A stretch of 64,000 bases of DNA, taken from positions 1 to 64,000 of the forward strand of contig NZ_CVSX01000023.1 of assembly GCF_001180305.1 (NCBI RefSeq), read 5' to 3'. The notes beneath the pieces were generated by a model. The model saw only the letters and a list, made by a program, of their open reading frames with translations. It made no database searches and was not told the origin of the DNA. The first letter of the stretch is position 1. The number at the start of each line of letters is the position of its first letter. Positions 31,161 through 41,221 of the stretch are shown here, in pieces. The stretch is from Prochlorococcus marinus (GTDB lineage Bacteria > Cyanobacteriota > Cyanobacteriia > PCC-6307 > Cyanobiaceae). A program made the translations under genes and the position numbers.

Positions 31161-31766
31161 GTGAGTATTTTTGTTGGCAATTTGCCTTTCCGTGCAGAGC
31201 GTGAAGACGTCTTACAACTTTTTGCCCCTTTTGGTGAAGTTTTAAATTGTTCTCTTCCGCTTGAAAGAGATACTGGGAGAAAAAGGGGATTCGCATTTGT
31301 TGAAATGGGAGATGAAGCAATCGAATCAACAGCAATTGATGGTTTGCAAGGTGCAGAACTTATGGGTCGTCCATTAAGAATAAATAAAGCAGAGCCAAGA
31401 GGATCTGGTGGAAACCGTAGGGGAGGAAGAGGCGGCTACGGTGGCGGCTACGGTGGTAATAACGGTGGCGGCTATGGCGGCGGTTACAGTGGTAATAACG
31501 GTGGCGGCTACGGTGGTAATAACGGTGGCGGCTACGGTGGTAATAACGGTGGCGGCTACGGTGGTAATAACGGTGGCGGCTATGGCGGCGGTTACAGTGG
31601 TAATTCTGAAATTAATAGCTCCTACACAAATAAATCTTCTGGTGCAGAAGGTTGGGAAGATAGAAGTTATGGAAACTCTGATGAAAACTCTGCATATGAA
31701 AGTGGAAGAAGCAGGCGAAAAAGAGGAAACTCTAATGAAAATAATATTTCAAATGAACAAAATTAA
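31161..31766 (+). CDS. RRM RNA-binding protein with glycine-rich tail
   Basis: Cyanobacterial Rbp-type protein. Residues 1-80 are one RNA recognition motif: RNP2-like IFVGNLPF and RNP1-like RKRGFAFVEM. Residues about 85-150 are a glycine-rich tail of GYGGNNGG-type repeats, followed by a polar, charged end rich in Ser, Asn and Arg. GTG start at 31161. In cyanobacteria these proteins are linked to cold response and mRNA localisation; the target here is unknown. The last 4 bases overlap the convergent dusA. Confidence 0.92.
   Translation: MSIFVGNLPFRAEREDVLQLFAPFGEVLNCSLPLERDTGRKRGFAFVEMGDEAIESTAIDGLQGAELMGRPLRINKAEPRGSGGNRRGGRGGYGGGYGGNNGGGYGGGYSGNNGGGYGGNNGGGYGGNNGGGYGGNNGGGYGGGYSGNSEINSSYTNKSSGAEGWEDRSYGNSDENSAYESGRSRRKRGNSNENNISNEQN
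31440..31603 (+). repeat. GC-rich 24-bp tandem repeats in the RRM gene
   Basis: Unit GGCGGCTACGGTGGTAATAA plus CGGT repeats in near-identical copies (for example at 31503, 31527 and 31551), interrupted by two copies of a TATGGCGGCGGTTACAGT variant. Markedly GC-richer than the surrounding DNA and a likely site of copy-number variation. Confidence 0.9.
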
Positions 31767-32767
31767 TAACCCATTTCTTGAAGCATAGAGGTTGATTTAA
31801 GTAAATATTCAATATCTAATTCTTTTTTTATAGATTTAATTGAAATTTGATTTCTCCAAATTCTTGCTTTTGGAATGCCTTCTACCAAATTTATAAGATG
31901 TTTGCAAATATCCCAAGATTTTCCACCATTAGTTAAGTGATTATCTATATATGGTATTAATGAGATGATTATATCTGAAGCAGATTTGGTTTTTTTATTC
32001 AACCCATAAATCTTTTGATCAATTTCAGACCATCTTAAAGGATGCTTATATACGGATCTTCCAATCATTACACCATCAAAATGATTAAGTGCCTCTAAAG
32101 ATTCATCAATATTTTTGAAACCCCCATTGATCTCTATTAATAAATTAGGATTTAATTTTTTTAACTTTTTAACTACATCGTATTTTAGCGGAGGAATAGT
32201 TCTGTTTTGTTTTGGATTTAAACCTTTTAAGATGGCTTTCCTCGCGTGTACTGTAAATCTATCTGCACCAGCATTTGCAATATCTCTCACGAAATTATTC
32301 AAATTTATGAAACTATCCTCATTGTCTACACCTATTCTGTGTTTAATAGTCACTGGTAAACTGCAGTTCTTTTTTAGAGACTCTATACATTTTGCCACTT
32401 TTTCAGGCTCTTTCATAAGTGAAGCACCAAAATTGCCAGAACAGACTCTTGGACTTGGACAACCAACATTAAAGTTTATTTCGTCATAACCCCAATCCTG
32501 TGCCATTCTTGCGGCCTCTTTAAGGATTTCAGGATTGTCCCCACCAAATTGTATTGATAGAGGGCTTTCTTCTTTATTGAAATCTAAAAATTTTTCTTTT
32601 TTGTTCGTATAAATTAGACTTTGGGCCACAATCATTTCTGTATATAAAAGGGCTTCGGAGCTTATTTTTCTCATTATCATTCTAAAATGTCTATCAGTGC
32701 AATCCATCATTGGAGCAACACTTAATTTATGAATATTTTTAATAGAATTAAACCTAATAGATTTCAT
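31763..32767 (-). CDS. dusA: tRNA-dihydrouridine synthase A
   Basis: FMN enzyme reducing uridines in the tRNA D-loop. N-terminal SVAPMMDCTDRHFRMIMRK is DusA-like, and the catalytic cysteine lies in NVGCPSPRVCSGNFGASLMK. Later blocks: TVHARKAILKGLNPKQNR and EINGGFKN, then DGVMIGRSVYKHP. 334 residues. Convergent with the RRM gene and divergent from msrB, 22 bp apart. Confidence 0.95.
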   Translation of the reverse strand: MKSIRFNSIKNIHKLSVAPMMDCTDRHFRMIMRKISSEALLYTEMIVAQSLIYTNKKEKFLDFNKEESPLSIQFGGDNPEILKEAARMAQDWGYDEINFNVGCPSPRVCSGNFGASLMKEPEKVAKCIESLKKNCSLPVTIKHRIGVDNEDSFINLNNFVRDIANAGADRFTVHARKAILKGLNPKQNRTIPPLKYDVVKKLKKLNPNLLIEINGGFKNIDESLEALNHFDGVMIGRSVYKHPLRWSEIDQKIYGLNKKTKSASDIIISLIPYIDNHLTNGGKSWDICKHLINLVEGIPKARIWRNQISIKSIKKELDIEYLLKSTSMLQEMGY

Positions 32768-32789
32768 TACTTTTAGATAATTAAAATAT

Positions 32790-33284
32790 ATGAATCAATT
32801 TTTATCAAGAAGAACTTTTATTCTAATTCCTATTATGTCAATCTTAAAAATAATCTTTAAGCCCTTGAAAGTATTAGCGTCTTCACTGACTTCCAAAGAG
32901 GATTGGAATTTATCAAAAGACGAATGGAAATCTAAACTTAGTCCTGAATCTTATTTTATTTTAAGGGAGGAGGGGACTGAAAGAGCTTTCAGTAGCGAAT
33001 TAAATAACGAGAAAAGAAAAGGGGTTTTTCATTGTGCAGGATGTGATTTGCCTCTTTTTCTCTCAGACACAAAATATGATAGTGGAACAGGATGGCCAAG
33101 TTTCTGGGATCCAATTCAAGGATCAGTTGAAACAAAGGTTGATTTTAAGTTAATTGTCCCAAGAACCGAATATCATTGTTGTAGATGTGGGGGTCATCAA
33201 GGTCATGTTTTTAATGATGGGCCACCCCCCACAGGAAAAAGATACTGTAATAATGGTTTAGCTTTAAGATTCGTACCTGAGTAA
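32790..33284 (+). CDS. msrB: Peptide-methionine (R)-S-oxide reductase, probably exported
   Basis: Repairs methionine-R-sulfoxide. The catalytic domain has two structural CxxC pairs (CAGCDLPLF and CCRCGGHQGHVF), GTGWPSFWDP and the catalytic cysteine in RYCNNGLALRF. The first 35 residues are an extension with a twin-arginine pattern (SRRTFI) before a hydrophobic stretch (LIPIMSILKIIF) and LKVLASS, suggesting Tat export to the periplasm or thylakoid lumen. 164 residues. Confidence 0.93.
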   Translation: MNQFLSRRTFILIPIMSILKIIFKPLKVLASSLTSKEDWNLSKDEWKSKLSPESYFILREEGTERAFSSELNNEKRKGVFHCAGCDLPLFLSDTKYDSGTGWPSFWDPIQGSVETKVDFKLIVPRTEYHCCRCGGHQGHVFNDGPPPTGKRYCNNGLALRFVPE

Positions 33285-33285
33285 A

Positions 33286-33309
33286 AAGTTGTGCGGCCTT
33301 CCGCAACTT
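33286..33309 (+). terminator. Hairpin terminator after msrB
   Basis: AAGTTG and CGG pair with CCG and CAACTT around a CCTT loop, with a 2-nt bulge, starting right after the msrB stop and followed by GTTTTGTGTCTT. It is the best intrinsic-terminator-like structure in the window. Confidence 0.65.
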
Positions 33310-33359
33310 GTTTTGTGTCTTAATTTAATAGAGAATAGTTTTAATAAATTTATAGAAAA

Positions 33360-34079
33360 ATGATTGAAAATCAATCAGACAATATTGATATTACGGAAAA
33401 TGATGTTTCTAGTCAGGATAATCCTCCTGAAGATACTTCAACGTCAAAAGATCAAACCCTTGAAAATGACGAATTATCTCCTAAAAAATCTGAAAAAATA
33501 AATACTGAAGAATTAAAAAATACTATTTCTAATAATGATGCAAGGTTAGAACAGTTAGAAAAAGAGCATGAAACATTAAAAAATCAATATGTAAGAATTT
33601 CTGCTGATTTTGATAATTTCAGAAAAAGGCAATCTAGAGATCAAGATGATCTAAAAGCCCAACTTGTTTCTAAGTCTTTAACAGCGATACTCCCTATTGT
33701 TGATAATTTTGAAAGAGCAAGACAACAGCTTAAACCTGAAGGTGAAGAAGCTCAAGCTCTCCATAGGAGTTATCAAGGATTGTATAAACAATTAGTAGAA
33801 GTTTTAAAGCAACAAGGAGTTGCACCGATGAGAGTTGTTGGTCAGCCATTTGATCCAAATCTACATGAAGCCGTACTAAGAGAGCCTAGTGATGAGTATA
33901 AAGAAGATATTATTTTAGAAGAATTGCAACGAGGATATCACCTAGATGGCAAGGTTTTGAGACATGCTTTGGTTAAAGTTTCCATGGGACCTGGTAAACA
34001 AAATTCACAAGAGGAAGCAGAAAAAGATAAAGTTGAAGATAATATCGAATCAGAGGGAAATACTTCTGAAGATGTTTAA
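33360..34079 (+). CDS. grpE: GrpE nucleotide exchange factor
   Basis: Co-chaperone that releases ADP from DnaK. The first 70 residues are acidic and polar; then a long helix ([20 protein letters not shown]) and the beta domain with [20 protein letters not shown] and [10 protein letters not shown]. 239 residues, with a polar tail. Forms an operon with dnaJ, 29 bp downstream. Confidence 0.95.
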   Translation: MIENQSDNIDITENDVSSQDNPPEDTSTSKDQTLENDELSPKKSEKINTEELKNTISNNDARLEQLEKEHETLKNQYVRISADFDNFRKRQSRDQDDLKAQLVSKSLTAILPIVDNFERARQQLKPEGEEAQALHRSYQGLYKQLVEVLKQQGVAPMRVVGQPFDPNLHEAVLREPSDEYKEDIILEELQRGYHLDGKVLRHALVKVSMGPGKQNSQEEAEKDKVEDNIESEGNTSEDV

Positions 34080-34108
34080 ATTCCAAATTTTTAGTTGAGC
34101 ATTATTTA

Positions 34109-35233
34109 ATGGCTGATTTTTATCAAATACTTGGAGTTTCAAGAGATGCTGATGCAGATACCTTAAAAAGGGCTTATAGAAAATTAGCAAGACAATATCA
34201 TCCAGATATTAATAAAGAGCCAGGTGCTGAGGATAAATTTAAAGAAATTGGCAAGGCTTATGAAGCGTTAGCTGATCCTGAAACTAGAGCTAGATATGAT
34301 CAATTTGGAGAGGCTGGCATAGGAGGTGCCGCTGGTATGCCTGATATGGGCGATATGGGTGGCTTTGCAGATTTATTTGAAACTTTTTTTAATGGTTTTG
34401 GAGGACAAAATCCACAGGGAGGAAGAACTCAAAGAAGGGGCCCGCAACAAGGTGACGACTTAAGATATGACCTTAGTGTTGATTTTAAAGATGCAGTATT
34501 TGGTCAACAAAGAGAAATAAAAATTCCTCATCTAGAGACATGTGATGTTTGTAGGGGAACAGGTGCAAAACAAGGAACCGGACCAAAAACTTGTTCAACA
34601 TGCGGAGGAAGTGGACAAGTTAGAAGAGCCACTAGAACACCATTTGGTAATTTCACACAAGTTGCTGAATGTCCTTCATGTAATGGAGTTGGTCAAATAA
34701 TCTCAGATCCATGTGCAAGTTGTGGCGGAAATGGAGTGAAGCAAGTAAGAAAAAAATTACGAATTAATATTCCTGCAGGAGTTGATACTGGTACTAAATT
34801 AAGAGTTTCTGGAGAGGGTAACGTTGGCTTAAGAGGTGGCCCACCTGGAGATTTATATGTTTTTATTAAGGTCAAAAATGATTCAAAATTAAAAAGAGAT
34901 GGTGTGACAATCTACTCAGAAATAGCTGTGAGTTATTTACAGGCTATTTTAGGAGATACTGTGGAAATTATTACAGTTGATGGAAATGTTAATTTAAAAA
35001 TTCCAAGTGGCACTCAGCCAAACACAACTCTTTCTCTTGAGAATAAAGGTGTACCTAGACTTGGAAATCCTGTTGCCAGAGGAAATCATGAAGTTTTAGT
35101 AAAGGTCAAATTACCAACGAAAATAACTGAAGAAGAGCGAAAGCTTTTAGAGGCCTTAGCTTCCCAATATTCAGATAAAAATATCAATTCTAATAGTGGG
35201 TTATTTAGTAAATTTTTTGGTAAAGAATCTTAA
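34109..35233 (+). CDS. dnaJ: Chaperone DnaJ (Hsp40, type I)
   Basis: Stimulates DnaK ATPase. J domain at residues 3-67 with the HPD motif (YHPDINKEP), a Gly/Phe-rich linker, and four zinc modules: [24 protein letters not shown] and CASCGGNG. The C-terminal substrate-binding domain is complete. 374 residues. The stop codon shares one base with the next ATG (TAATG). Confidence 0.97.
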   Translation: MADFYQILGVSRDADADTLKRAYRKLARQYHPDINKEPGAEDKFKEIGKAYEALADPETRARYDQFGEAGIGGAAGMPDMGDMGGFADLFETFFNGFGGQNPQGGRTQRRGPQQGDDLRYDLSVDFKDAVFGQQREIKIPHLETCDVCRGTGAKQGTGPKTCSTCGGSGQVRRATRTPFGNFTQVAECPSCNGVGQIISDPCASCGGNGVKQVRKKLRINIPAGVDTGTKLRVSGEGNVGLRGGPPGDLYVFIKVKNDSKLKRDGVTIYSEIAVSYLQAILGDTVEIITVDGNVNLKIPSGTQPNTTLSLENKGVPRLGNPVARGNHEVLVKVKLPTKITEEERKLLEALASQYSDKNINSNSGLFSKFFGKES

Positions 35234-35463
35234 TGAATTCTTTACGATATTTGGATCTTACATCCGTTCCATGCCCCTTAAATGTTGTCAAGATTAAATT
35301 AGCTTTGGAAAAGTTATCTAGTAATGAACAACTCATTATTGAAATAGATAAAGGCGAAACAGAAGAAATGGTATTAAATAATTTAAAAGAGATGGGATAT
35401 TCTTTTTCACAAATAAATGAATATGAAAACTGTTTAAAAATAAAAATTTTTAATGAAAACTAA
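35233..35463 (+). CDS. TusA-family sulfur-carrier-like protein
   Basis: 76 residues, SirA/TusA fold: LDLTSVPCPLNVVKIKLALE holds the conserved Cys-Pro at the start of the first helix, and the C-terminal half has the expected ELLKEMGYSF-like helix and strand. Usual TusA has CPxP; here it is CPLN. It may act in sulfur relay, for example in tRNA thiolation, but this is inferred. Coupled to dnaJ by a 1-bp overlap and to rsgA by an 11-bp overlap. Confidence 0.82.
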   Translation: MNSLRYLDLTSVPCPLNVVKIKLALEKLSSNEQLIIEIDKGETEEMVLNNLKEMGYSFSQINEYENCLKIKIFNEN

Positions 35464-36370
35464 AAGTAAATGTTTTGGATTAGTTACTAAAAAATATAAT
35501 GAATTTTTTTTAGTTGACTTAATAAATCAAGAAAATTATGAGAATCAAATTAGATTTTTATGTAAAGTTAAGAAGTCTATAAATTTCAAAGATCAATTAA
35601 TTTATGTTGGAGATGAAGTGGAAATTGATCATATTGATTTAAGAAGCAAACGCGCATTAATAACAAGTCTACTTAAAAGAAAAAATTTATTAATTAGACC
35701 ATCAGTTGCCAATATTTCTAACATATATATTATTTTTTCTGTAGAAGAGCCAGAATTAAATCTATCTCAAGTTAACAGGTTTCTTATATCAGCAGAATCG
35801 ATGGGAGTTGAAGTTTCATTAGTATTGACAAAGTGTGATTTAATTTCAGAAAAAAGAAGATTGTTTTTATTAGATAAATTTGCGCAGTGGGGTTACAAAG
35901 CAATTTCCTTAGATTTAAAGAATTCTAATAACTTTAATACTTTATTAGCTGAATTAAAGAAAAAAAAATGTTCAATATTTATGGGTCCATCTGGTGTCGG
36001 CAAAACTACTTTGCTTAATATGATAATTCCAGGTCTTCAAAATAGTACTGCTCCAGTTTCTAATAAAATTAAGAGAGGTAAAAACACTACTCGAAATGTT
36101 GAGTTATTTTCTATATTAAATCGCAGTTATATTGTGGACACTCCTGGTTTTAATATGCAACCTTTTGATGTTGATATTAGATTGTTACCAAATCTTTATT
36201 CGGAAATATTTAAACAAGTAACTGAGAAAGGAATTAAGTGTAAATTTCGCAATTGCTTACATTTAGATGATGAGGGTTGTAATTTAGATAAGTCCTTTGA
36301 AAGATATCCTTTTTATAAAGAAATGATCGAGTCTTCTAAGATTCACTATTATCAAAACCAGGAAGATTAA
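35453..36370 (+). CDS. rsgA: Ribosome small-subunit GTPase RsgA
   Basis: Circularly permuted GTPase in 30S maturation. An N-terminal OB fold is followed by permuted G motifs: TKCDL (G4) comes before [12 protein letters not shown] (G1) and DTPGF (G3). A C-terminal zinc motif is present in [14 protein letters not shown]. 305 residues. Its 3' end overlaps the convergent ybaB-type gene by 35 bp. Confidence 0.95.
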   Translation: MKTKSKCFGLVTKKYNEFFLVDLINQENYENQIRFLCKVKKSINFKDQLIYVGDEVEIDHIDLRSKRALITSLLKRKNLLIRPSVANISNIYIIFSVEEPELNLSQVNRFLISAESMGVEVSLVLTKCDLISEKRRLFLLDKFAQWGYKAISLDLKNSNNFNTLLAELKKKKCSIFMGPSGVGKTTLLNMIIPGLQNSTAPVSNKIKRGKNTTRNVELFSILNRSYIVDTPGFNMQPFDVDIRLLPNLYSEIFKQVTEKGIKCKFRNCLHLDDEGCNLDKSFERYPFYKEMIESSKIHYYQNQED

Positions 36371-36686
36371 GATTTAAACCACCAGTCAAATCATTCATTC
36401 TTTCTTTCATAGTTGTAGTAGATAATTCATGAGCTTTTTGAATGGCTTGTAATATATTTTGCTCTATTTTTTCTTTACTTGAATCTAAAATATTTTCTTG
36501 CACTTCTACTTTTAAAGGAAGTTGATTACCACTTATCCATACTTTTACCATTTCATCATCACTTTTCCCTTCAATCTCCATATTTTCAAGTTCGTCTTGT
36601 AATTTTTGAGCATCTTGCTGAATTTGTTTAGCTTTTTTAAAAGCTTCTGTAAGTTGTCCAAAGTTAGGAAGTCCAAAACCCGCCAT
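36336..36686 (-). CDS. YbaB/EbfC family nucleoid-associated protein
   Basis: Small dimeric DNA-binding protein. It starts [20 protein letters not shown] and continues with [20 protein letters not shown] and [16 protein letters not shown], the family pattern. The ATG at 36686 is preferred over one 39 bp upstream because the family begins at MAGFG. The upstream start would overlap murB by 23 bp; this one leaves 16 bp. 116 residues. Confidence 0.92.
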   Translation of the reverse strand: MAGFGLPNFGQLTEAFKKAKQIQQDAQKLQDELENMEIEGKSDDEMVKVWISGNQLPLKVEVQENILDSSKEKIEQNILQAIQKAHELSTTTMKERMNDLTGGLNLNLPGFDNSES

Positions 36687-36702
36687 TTTAAAAAAAGTTT
36701 CT

Positions 36703-37596
36703 TTAATTAGGATAGTCAAAACCAAGCATTCTTACTTCCGGTTGTAGATAAATACCTTTGTTTTGTTGTACTTTTTGTTGAATTACAGTTATTAATTCAT
36801 AAATATCTTTTGAGCTTGCTGCAGAACTATTAATTATAAAATTTGAATGCATTGTAGAAATTTCTGCTCCTCCAACTTTAAATCCTTTTAAACCCAAATC
36901 ATCAATTAATTTTGCCGCATAATTATTTTTAGGATTTTTAAATACACTACCAAAACTTGGCAAATGATATGGTTGTGTTTCTTTTTTTATTTTAAGATTA
37001 TTTTTGGTAGTTCGAATTAATGTTTCGAGATTTCCATTAGGCTCAAAATTTAGCTTTGCACTTATGATTACTAAATTATTACTTTGAAAAGAACTAGATC
37101 TATACTCAAAATTGAGATCTTTTCTTTCAATATCAAGTTTTTCATGAGTTTTATTATTAATAACTTGTACGGAAATCAGATTTTTTGATAAGGATAAATT
37201 ACCAGTGCCAGCATTCATATAAATTGCTCCCCCTAAAGTTCCCGGAATTCCGACAGCCCATTCTCCTCCTTGTAATCCATTTTTGGCTAAAGCATTCGAT
37301 AATGTTGGTAGCATTACGCCTGCTTCTGCTTCAACAATTCCTGAACATGGATCTATCTTAAGTGACTTCATTTTTTTTGTACAAATAACTAATCCTTTTA
37401 TAAAAATGTTATTTATTAAAAGATTTGAACCTGCCCCAATTATTTGGCATTTTCGTTTGTTTAAATTTGCCCATTTTATTAGATATGAAAACTCTGCAAT
37501 ATTTCTTGGTTCAGCAAAATATTCAGCAATTCCACCAACTTTTATTGTTGTATAACTACTTAAATTAAAGTTTTCAGAAAAAATTTTCTCTTTCAT
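36703..37596 (-). CDS. murB: UDP-N-acetylenolpyruvoylglucosamine reductase
   Basis: FAD enzyme producing UDP-MurNAc. Start region [16 protein letters not shown] loop [24 protein letters not shown], the YRSSSF region, and [11 protein letters not shown] followed by [10 protein letters not shown]. 297 residues, the short type II/III MurB. Directly downstream of murC on the same strand. Confidence 0.96.
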   Translation of the reverse strand: MKEKIFSENFNLSSYTTIKVGGIAEYFAEPRNIAEFSYLIKWANLNKRKCQIIGAGSNLLINNIFIKGLVICTKKMKSLKIDPCSGIVEAEAGVMLPTLSNALAKNGLQGGEWAVGIPGTLGGAIYMNAGTGNLSLSKNLISVQVINNKTHEKLDIERKDLNFEYRSSSFQSNNLVIISAKLNFEPNGNLETLIRTTKNNLKIKKETQPYHLPSFGSVFKNPKNNYAAKLIDDLGLKGFKVGGAEISTMHSNFIINSSAASSKDIYELITVIQQKVQQNKGIYLQPEVRMLGFDYPN

Positions 37597-37612
37597 AAAT
37601 TAATTAAATATT

Positions 37613-39022
37613 TTAATTTTTTGCTTTATTTAAAATTGACCAAAATTCGTGACAATCACCAGCTCCCATATTCAAAATTAAATCCCCTTTTTGAGTTAAT
37701 TCGTAGAAATTTTTTGTAATTTCTTGATAATTTTTGATGTAAATAACATTTTTGTTTTTTTTATAAATAAGATCAGTGATAATAGTTGAATTTATTTTAG
37801 CTTCGTTTTCTTCTCCAGCACCATAAATACTAGTTACGTAAATCACATCTGCTTTTGACAATTCCTCAGCAAATTCTTTTGCAAATTGCTTAACTCTAGA
37901 ATATCTATGAGGTTGAAATATTGCTACTAATCTACTTTTTGGAGAGTTATTAGTACATTGCTGCTTAATAAATAATCTTCCTAATTTTATCGTTTCTTTT
38001 ATTTCGTTAGGATGATGTGCATAATCATCATATAAATTCCTTTCATTAATTTCACCTCTTAATTCAAATCTTTTATTTGGTAATTTAAGGTATTTAATAT
38101 TTTTCTTAATTTCTGTAAAAACTACTCCTGTCATTCTAGAAGCTGCTATTGCAGCAGTAATATTAGATAAGTTGTGTAATCCTGGAATAGGAATATATAA
38201 ATCACTAATAAAATTTCCATTTTCATAATATTTTCCAATTGAATGATTTGCATTAATCTCAGTTGGGATTATGGCATAAGCAACTTTGTTGGAGGTTTTA
38301 ATTGACCAATTAAAATCAGAATTAAAATTATTTCTCGTGGTTTTACAATCAAAATTAAGTAATAATTTTTTAGAATTTGAAGCGAAATCTCTAAATGAAG
38401 ATATAACTTGATCTAAATTAGAAAAATGATCGCAATGATCAAAATCAATGTTATTAATTATTCCTATATAAGATTTATATCTATTAATTGTCCCATCAGA
38501 TTCATCAACTTCAGCTACTAAGAATTTTGTATTTTCTACATAACAATTAGAGTTGTAGATAGGAATTATCCCTCCAGTTATTGAAGAAGAATTATGCGTA
38601 CATAATTCAAGAAGTGTTGAAAGAAAAGTACTAGTTGATGTTTTCCCATGACTTCCGGATACGGCTAATGCTGTATAAGTTTGCATTAACATTGCAAGTA
38701 TCTCTGAACGATGCTTTATTGTTAAATTTTTTTCTCTACAGTACGATAATTCTTCATTTTCTGACTTAATTGCTGAGCTTACAACAAAATTAATCAATTT
38801 GTTGTTAAATTTTGAAGTTACAAATTCAATATTTTGTCGAATTTGAGAAGTAAAGATTAATGCGCCCAATTCTTCTAATTTATTTGTTTCATTGTTTTTA
38901 ATTAAATCAGAGCCTGTAACTGAATAACCTTTTTTCAGTAAACCCATTGCGACTGCTGACATTCCAATACCTCCAATTCCAATAAAATGAAAATGACTTT
39001 TCAACATCAATTGATTATCCAA
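37613..39022 (-). CDS. murC: UDP-N-acetylmuramate--L-alanine ligase
   Basis: Adds the first residue of the peptidoglycan stem peptide. N-terminal FHFIGIGGIGMSAVAMGLL nucleotide-binding loop, central ATP loop VSGSHGKTSTSTFL, NNIDFDHCDHF, LYDDYAHHPNEIKETI and FQPHRYSRVK. 469 residues. Starts the murC-murB-ybaB run on the minus strand. Confidence 0.96.
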   Translation of the reverse strand: MDNQLMLKSHFHFIGIGGIGMSAVAMGLLKKGYSVTGSDLIKNNETNKLEELGALIFTSQIRQNIEFVTSKFNNKLINFVVSSAIKSENEELSYCREKNLTIKHRSEILAMLMQTYTALAVSGSHGKTSTSTFLSTLLELCTHNSSSITGGIIPIYNSNCYVENTKFLVAEVDESDGTINRYKSYIGIINNIDFDHCDHFSNLDQVISSFRDFASNSKKLLLNFDCKTTRNNFNSDFNWSIKTSNKVAYAIIPTEINANHSIGKYYENGNFISDLYIPIPGLHNLSNITAAIAASRMTGVVFTEIKKNIKYLKLPNKRFELRGEINERNLYDDYAHHPNEIKETIKLGRLFIKQQCTNNSPKSRLVAIFQPHRYSRVKQFAKEFAEELSKADVIYVTSIYGAGEENEAKINSTIITDLIYKKNKNVIYIKNYQEITKNFYELTQKGDLILNMGAGDCHEFWSILNKAKN

Positions 39023-39150
39023 TTTTTATCTTTTACTTAAATTAAAATAACTTCTTAATAAATTTTTGGTATTTTTTCTTAAAAAAAAATGTTTTTTCTC
39101 CTGGAATTAATACAAAAATAGACTTATTTGCTTAATAAATCAAAAAAACC

Positions 39151-39179
39151 TTACGTTATTGCACAAAATTCAGTATGAT
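39151..39179 (+). promoter_or_regulatory. Sigma70-like promoter for gap2
   Basis: TTACGT at 39151-39156, 17 bp, then TATGAT at 39174-39179, ending 35 bp before the gap2 ATG. Read by eye only; the 192-bp gap between divergent murC and gap2 leaves room for it. Confidence 0.4.
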
Positions 39180-39214
39180 CAGCAACTTAGGTTAATCATT
39201 TAGAAATTTTAGTT

Positions 39215-40237
39215 ATGACTTTGCGTGTTGCAATTAACGGCTTTGGCAGAATTGGTAGAAACTTTATGCGTTGTTGGCTTAGTAGAGGCGCTTATACCAA
39301 TATTGAAGTTGTTGGTATTAATGTTACTTCTGATCCTAAAACTAATGCTCATCTTCTGAAATACGATTCAGTACTTGGCCAATTAGATGGCGTTGATATT
39401 CAGTATACTGACGATACTTTTGTAATTAATAACAAAACAATTAAATGTTTTTCTGATAGAAATCCGATGAATCTCCCGTGGAAAGACTGGGGAGTAGATT
39501 TAGTGATTGAATCAACTGGAGTTTTTAATACAGACGTAGGAGCAAGTAAGCACTTAGAAGTAGGAGCAAAAAAAGTTATCTTAACTGCGCCAGGTAAAGG
39601 TGCTGGAGTAGGTACCTATGTAGTTGGAGTTAATGCTGATTCTTATAATCATAAAGATTATGATATTTTGAGTAATGCCAGTTGTACTACAAACTGTTTA
39701 GCTCCGGTAGTTAAAGTCTTAGATCAAACTTTTGGAATTAATAAAGGTTTGATGACTACAATTCATAGTTATACGGGCGATCAAAGAATTCTAGATAATA
39801 GTCATAGAGATTTGAGAAGGGCTAGAGCCGCTGCTACCAATATAGTGCCAACTTCTACAGGAGCTGCTAAAGCAGTAGCATTAGTTTATCCAGAAATGAA
39901 AGGCAAATTGACAGGAATTGCAATGAGGGTTCCTACTCCAAACGTTTCAGCAGTAGATTTTGTTTTTGAATCTTCTAAGTCTGTCACAAGCGAAGAGGTC
40001 AATAATGCACTTAAGGAAGCATCAATAGGTTCAATGAAGGGAATAATAAAGTATGGTGATGAACCATTGGTTTCCAGCGACTATGCAGGTACTAATGAAT
40101 CATCAATTGTAGATAGTGATCTTACAATGTGTATCGGTGATAACCTCGTTAAGGTTCTTGCATGGTACGACAATGAGTGGGGTTATAGCCAGAGGGTTGT
40201 AGATTTAGCAGAGATTGTTGCTAAAAATTGGGAGTAA
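39215..40237 (+). CDS. gap2: Glyceraldehyde-3-phosphate dehydrogenase, photosynthetic type
   Basis: Calvin-cycle and glycolytic enzyme. NAD(P) loop [10 protein letters not shown], catalytic cysteine in [12 protein letters not shown], and [19 protein letters not shown] followed by [15 protein letters not shown] and [12 protein letters not shown]. The DLRRARAAA block is typical of the plastid/cyanobacterial Gap2 rather than glycolytic Gap1. 340 residues. Convergent with thiL, with no spacer. Confidence 0.95.
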   Translation: MTLRVAINGFGRIGRNFMRCWLSRGAYTNIEVVGINVTSDPKTNAHLLKYDSVLGQLDGVDIQYTDDTFVINNKTIKCFSDRNPMNLPWKDWGVDLVIESTGVFNTDVGASKHLEVGAKKVILTAPGKGAGVGTYVVGVNADSYNHKDYDILSNASCTTNCLAPVVKVLDQTFGINKGLMTTIHSYTGDQRILDNSHRDLRRARAAATNIVPTSTGAAKAVALVYPEMKGKLTGIAMRVPTPNVSAVDFVFESSKSVTSEEVNNALKEASIGSMKGIIKYGDEPLVSSDYAGTNESSIVDSDLTMCIGDNLVKVLAWYDNEWGYSQRVVDLAEIVAKNWE

Positions 40238-41221
40238 TTAAAAGTGCTTAAACGGTGTATTGTTCAATAACTTATTTTTCTTATTATCTTTAAATTCTAT
40301 TGAAGGTTCACCTTTGATAAAACAACCAATCTCGATAATGTTTTTATCTAGTTTGGATAAGTTCTTTGCCCATTTTTTGGGAAGTGAGAAGACTAATTCG
40401 TAATCTTCACCACCAAAGAAATAATATTCATCCCATTTATCTCCTTTTGGCCAATCTTTATCTTTCTTTATTTTCTCATAATTCAATATTGCTTTACAGT
40501 TGCTAGCGACTGCTAAATCTTGTACGGCTTGTATTAGACCATCACTGCTATCAGTACAACCAACTTTAGTTCTTTTATTGGAGCGGGATTTAAGGAGATT
40601 TGTTAGAAAATTTGGGTAAATTTTAGGGCGGCAAAAATGTTCAATGGAATTTTTGATTAATCTTTTCTTTAGAGAAACATCATTATCAAAATTAATTTGA
40701 TTTTGTATCATAAATCCTAGTTTGCTAAGACCATGAATTCCTGTGGTTAGGATGATTTCTCCTGGTTTACATGCGTTTCTCCGCAACATAAGTTCTCCTT
40801 GAATGCCAAGGGCTGTAATTGAGATGGTTTTTTGATTCCCTGCTGTACAATCTCCTCCAAGAATTATTCCACCATATTTTTTTAAAGCTTTATTTATGCC
40901 TTTATATAATTCTTCAACCCAAACCCACTCAGTTTTAGAAGGTAAAATTAGACTTATTGTAATCCCTATAGTTTTTTTGCTACCACTTGATAATAAGTCA
41001 GAGATATTGCTAACAACCGCTTTCCATCCAAGATCTTTAGGGCAAATATTAGTATCACTAAAATGAACATTTTCTACTAAACAATCATTATTAACTAGTA
41101 AGTTTTTATTTTTAGTTGTGATTAAAGCACAATCATCTGAAGCTTGATTCTTAGGCATAAATTTTCTAAGCCTATTTATTAATTCTTTTTCTCCGATATC
41201 TTCTAATAATTCTTTATGCAT
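40238..41221 (-). CDS. thiL: Thiamine-monophosphate kinase
   Basis: Phosphorylates thiamine monophosphate to the diphosphate. AIR-synthase-like fold with DDCALI near residue 30, LVNNDCLVENVHF, GWKAVVSNISDLLSSG, ILGGDCTAGNQ, TTGIHGLSKLG, CTDSSDGLIQ and FGGEDYELVFSLP. 327 residues. Its start overlaps the upstream cyclophilin gene by 8 bp. Confidence 0.93.
   Translation of the reverse strand: MHKELLEDIGEKELINRLRKFMPKNQASDDCALITTKNKNLLVNNDCLVENVHFSDTNICPKDLGWKAVVSNISDLLSSGSKKTIGITISLILPSKTEWVWVEELYKGINKALKKYGGIILGGDCTAGNQKTISITALGIQGELMLRRNACKPGEIILTTGIHGLSKLGFMIQNQINFDNDVSLKKRLIKNSIEHFCRPKIYPNFLTNLLKSRSNKRTKVGCTDSSDGLIQAVQDLAVASNCKAILNYEKIKKDKDWPKGDKWDEYYFFGGEDYELVFSLPKKWAKNLSKLDKNIIEIGCFIKGEPSIEFKDNKKNKLLNNTPFKHF

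Noticed and set aside
31408-31788. 126-aa open frame rich in Val and Ala
   Set aside because: It is the +1-type shadow of the glycine-rich repeats in the RRM gene.
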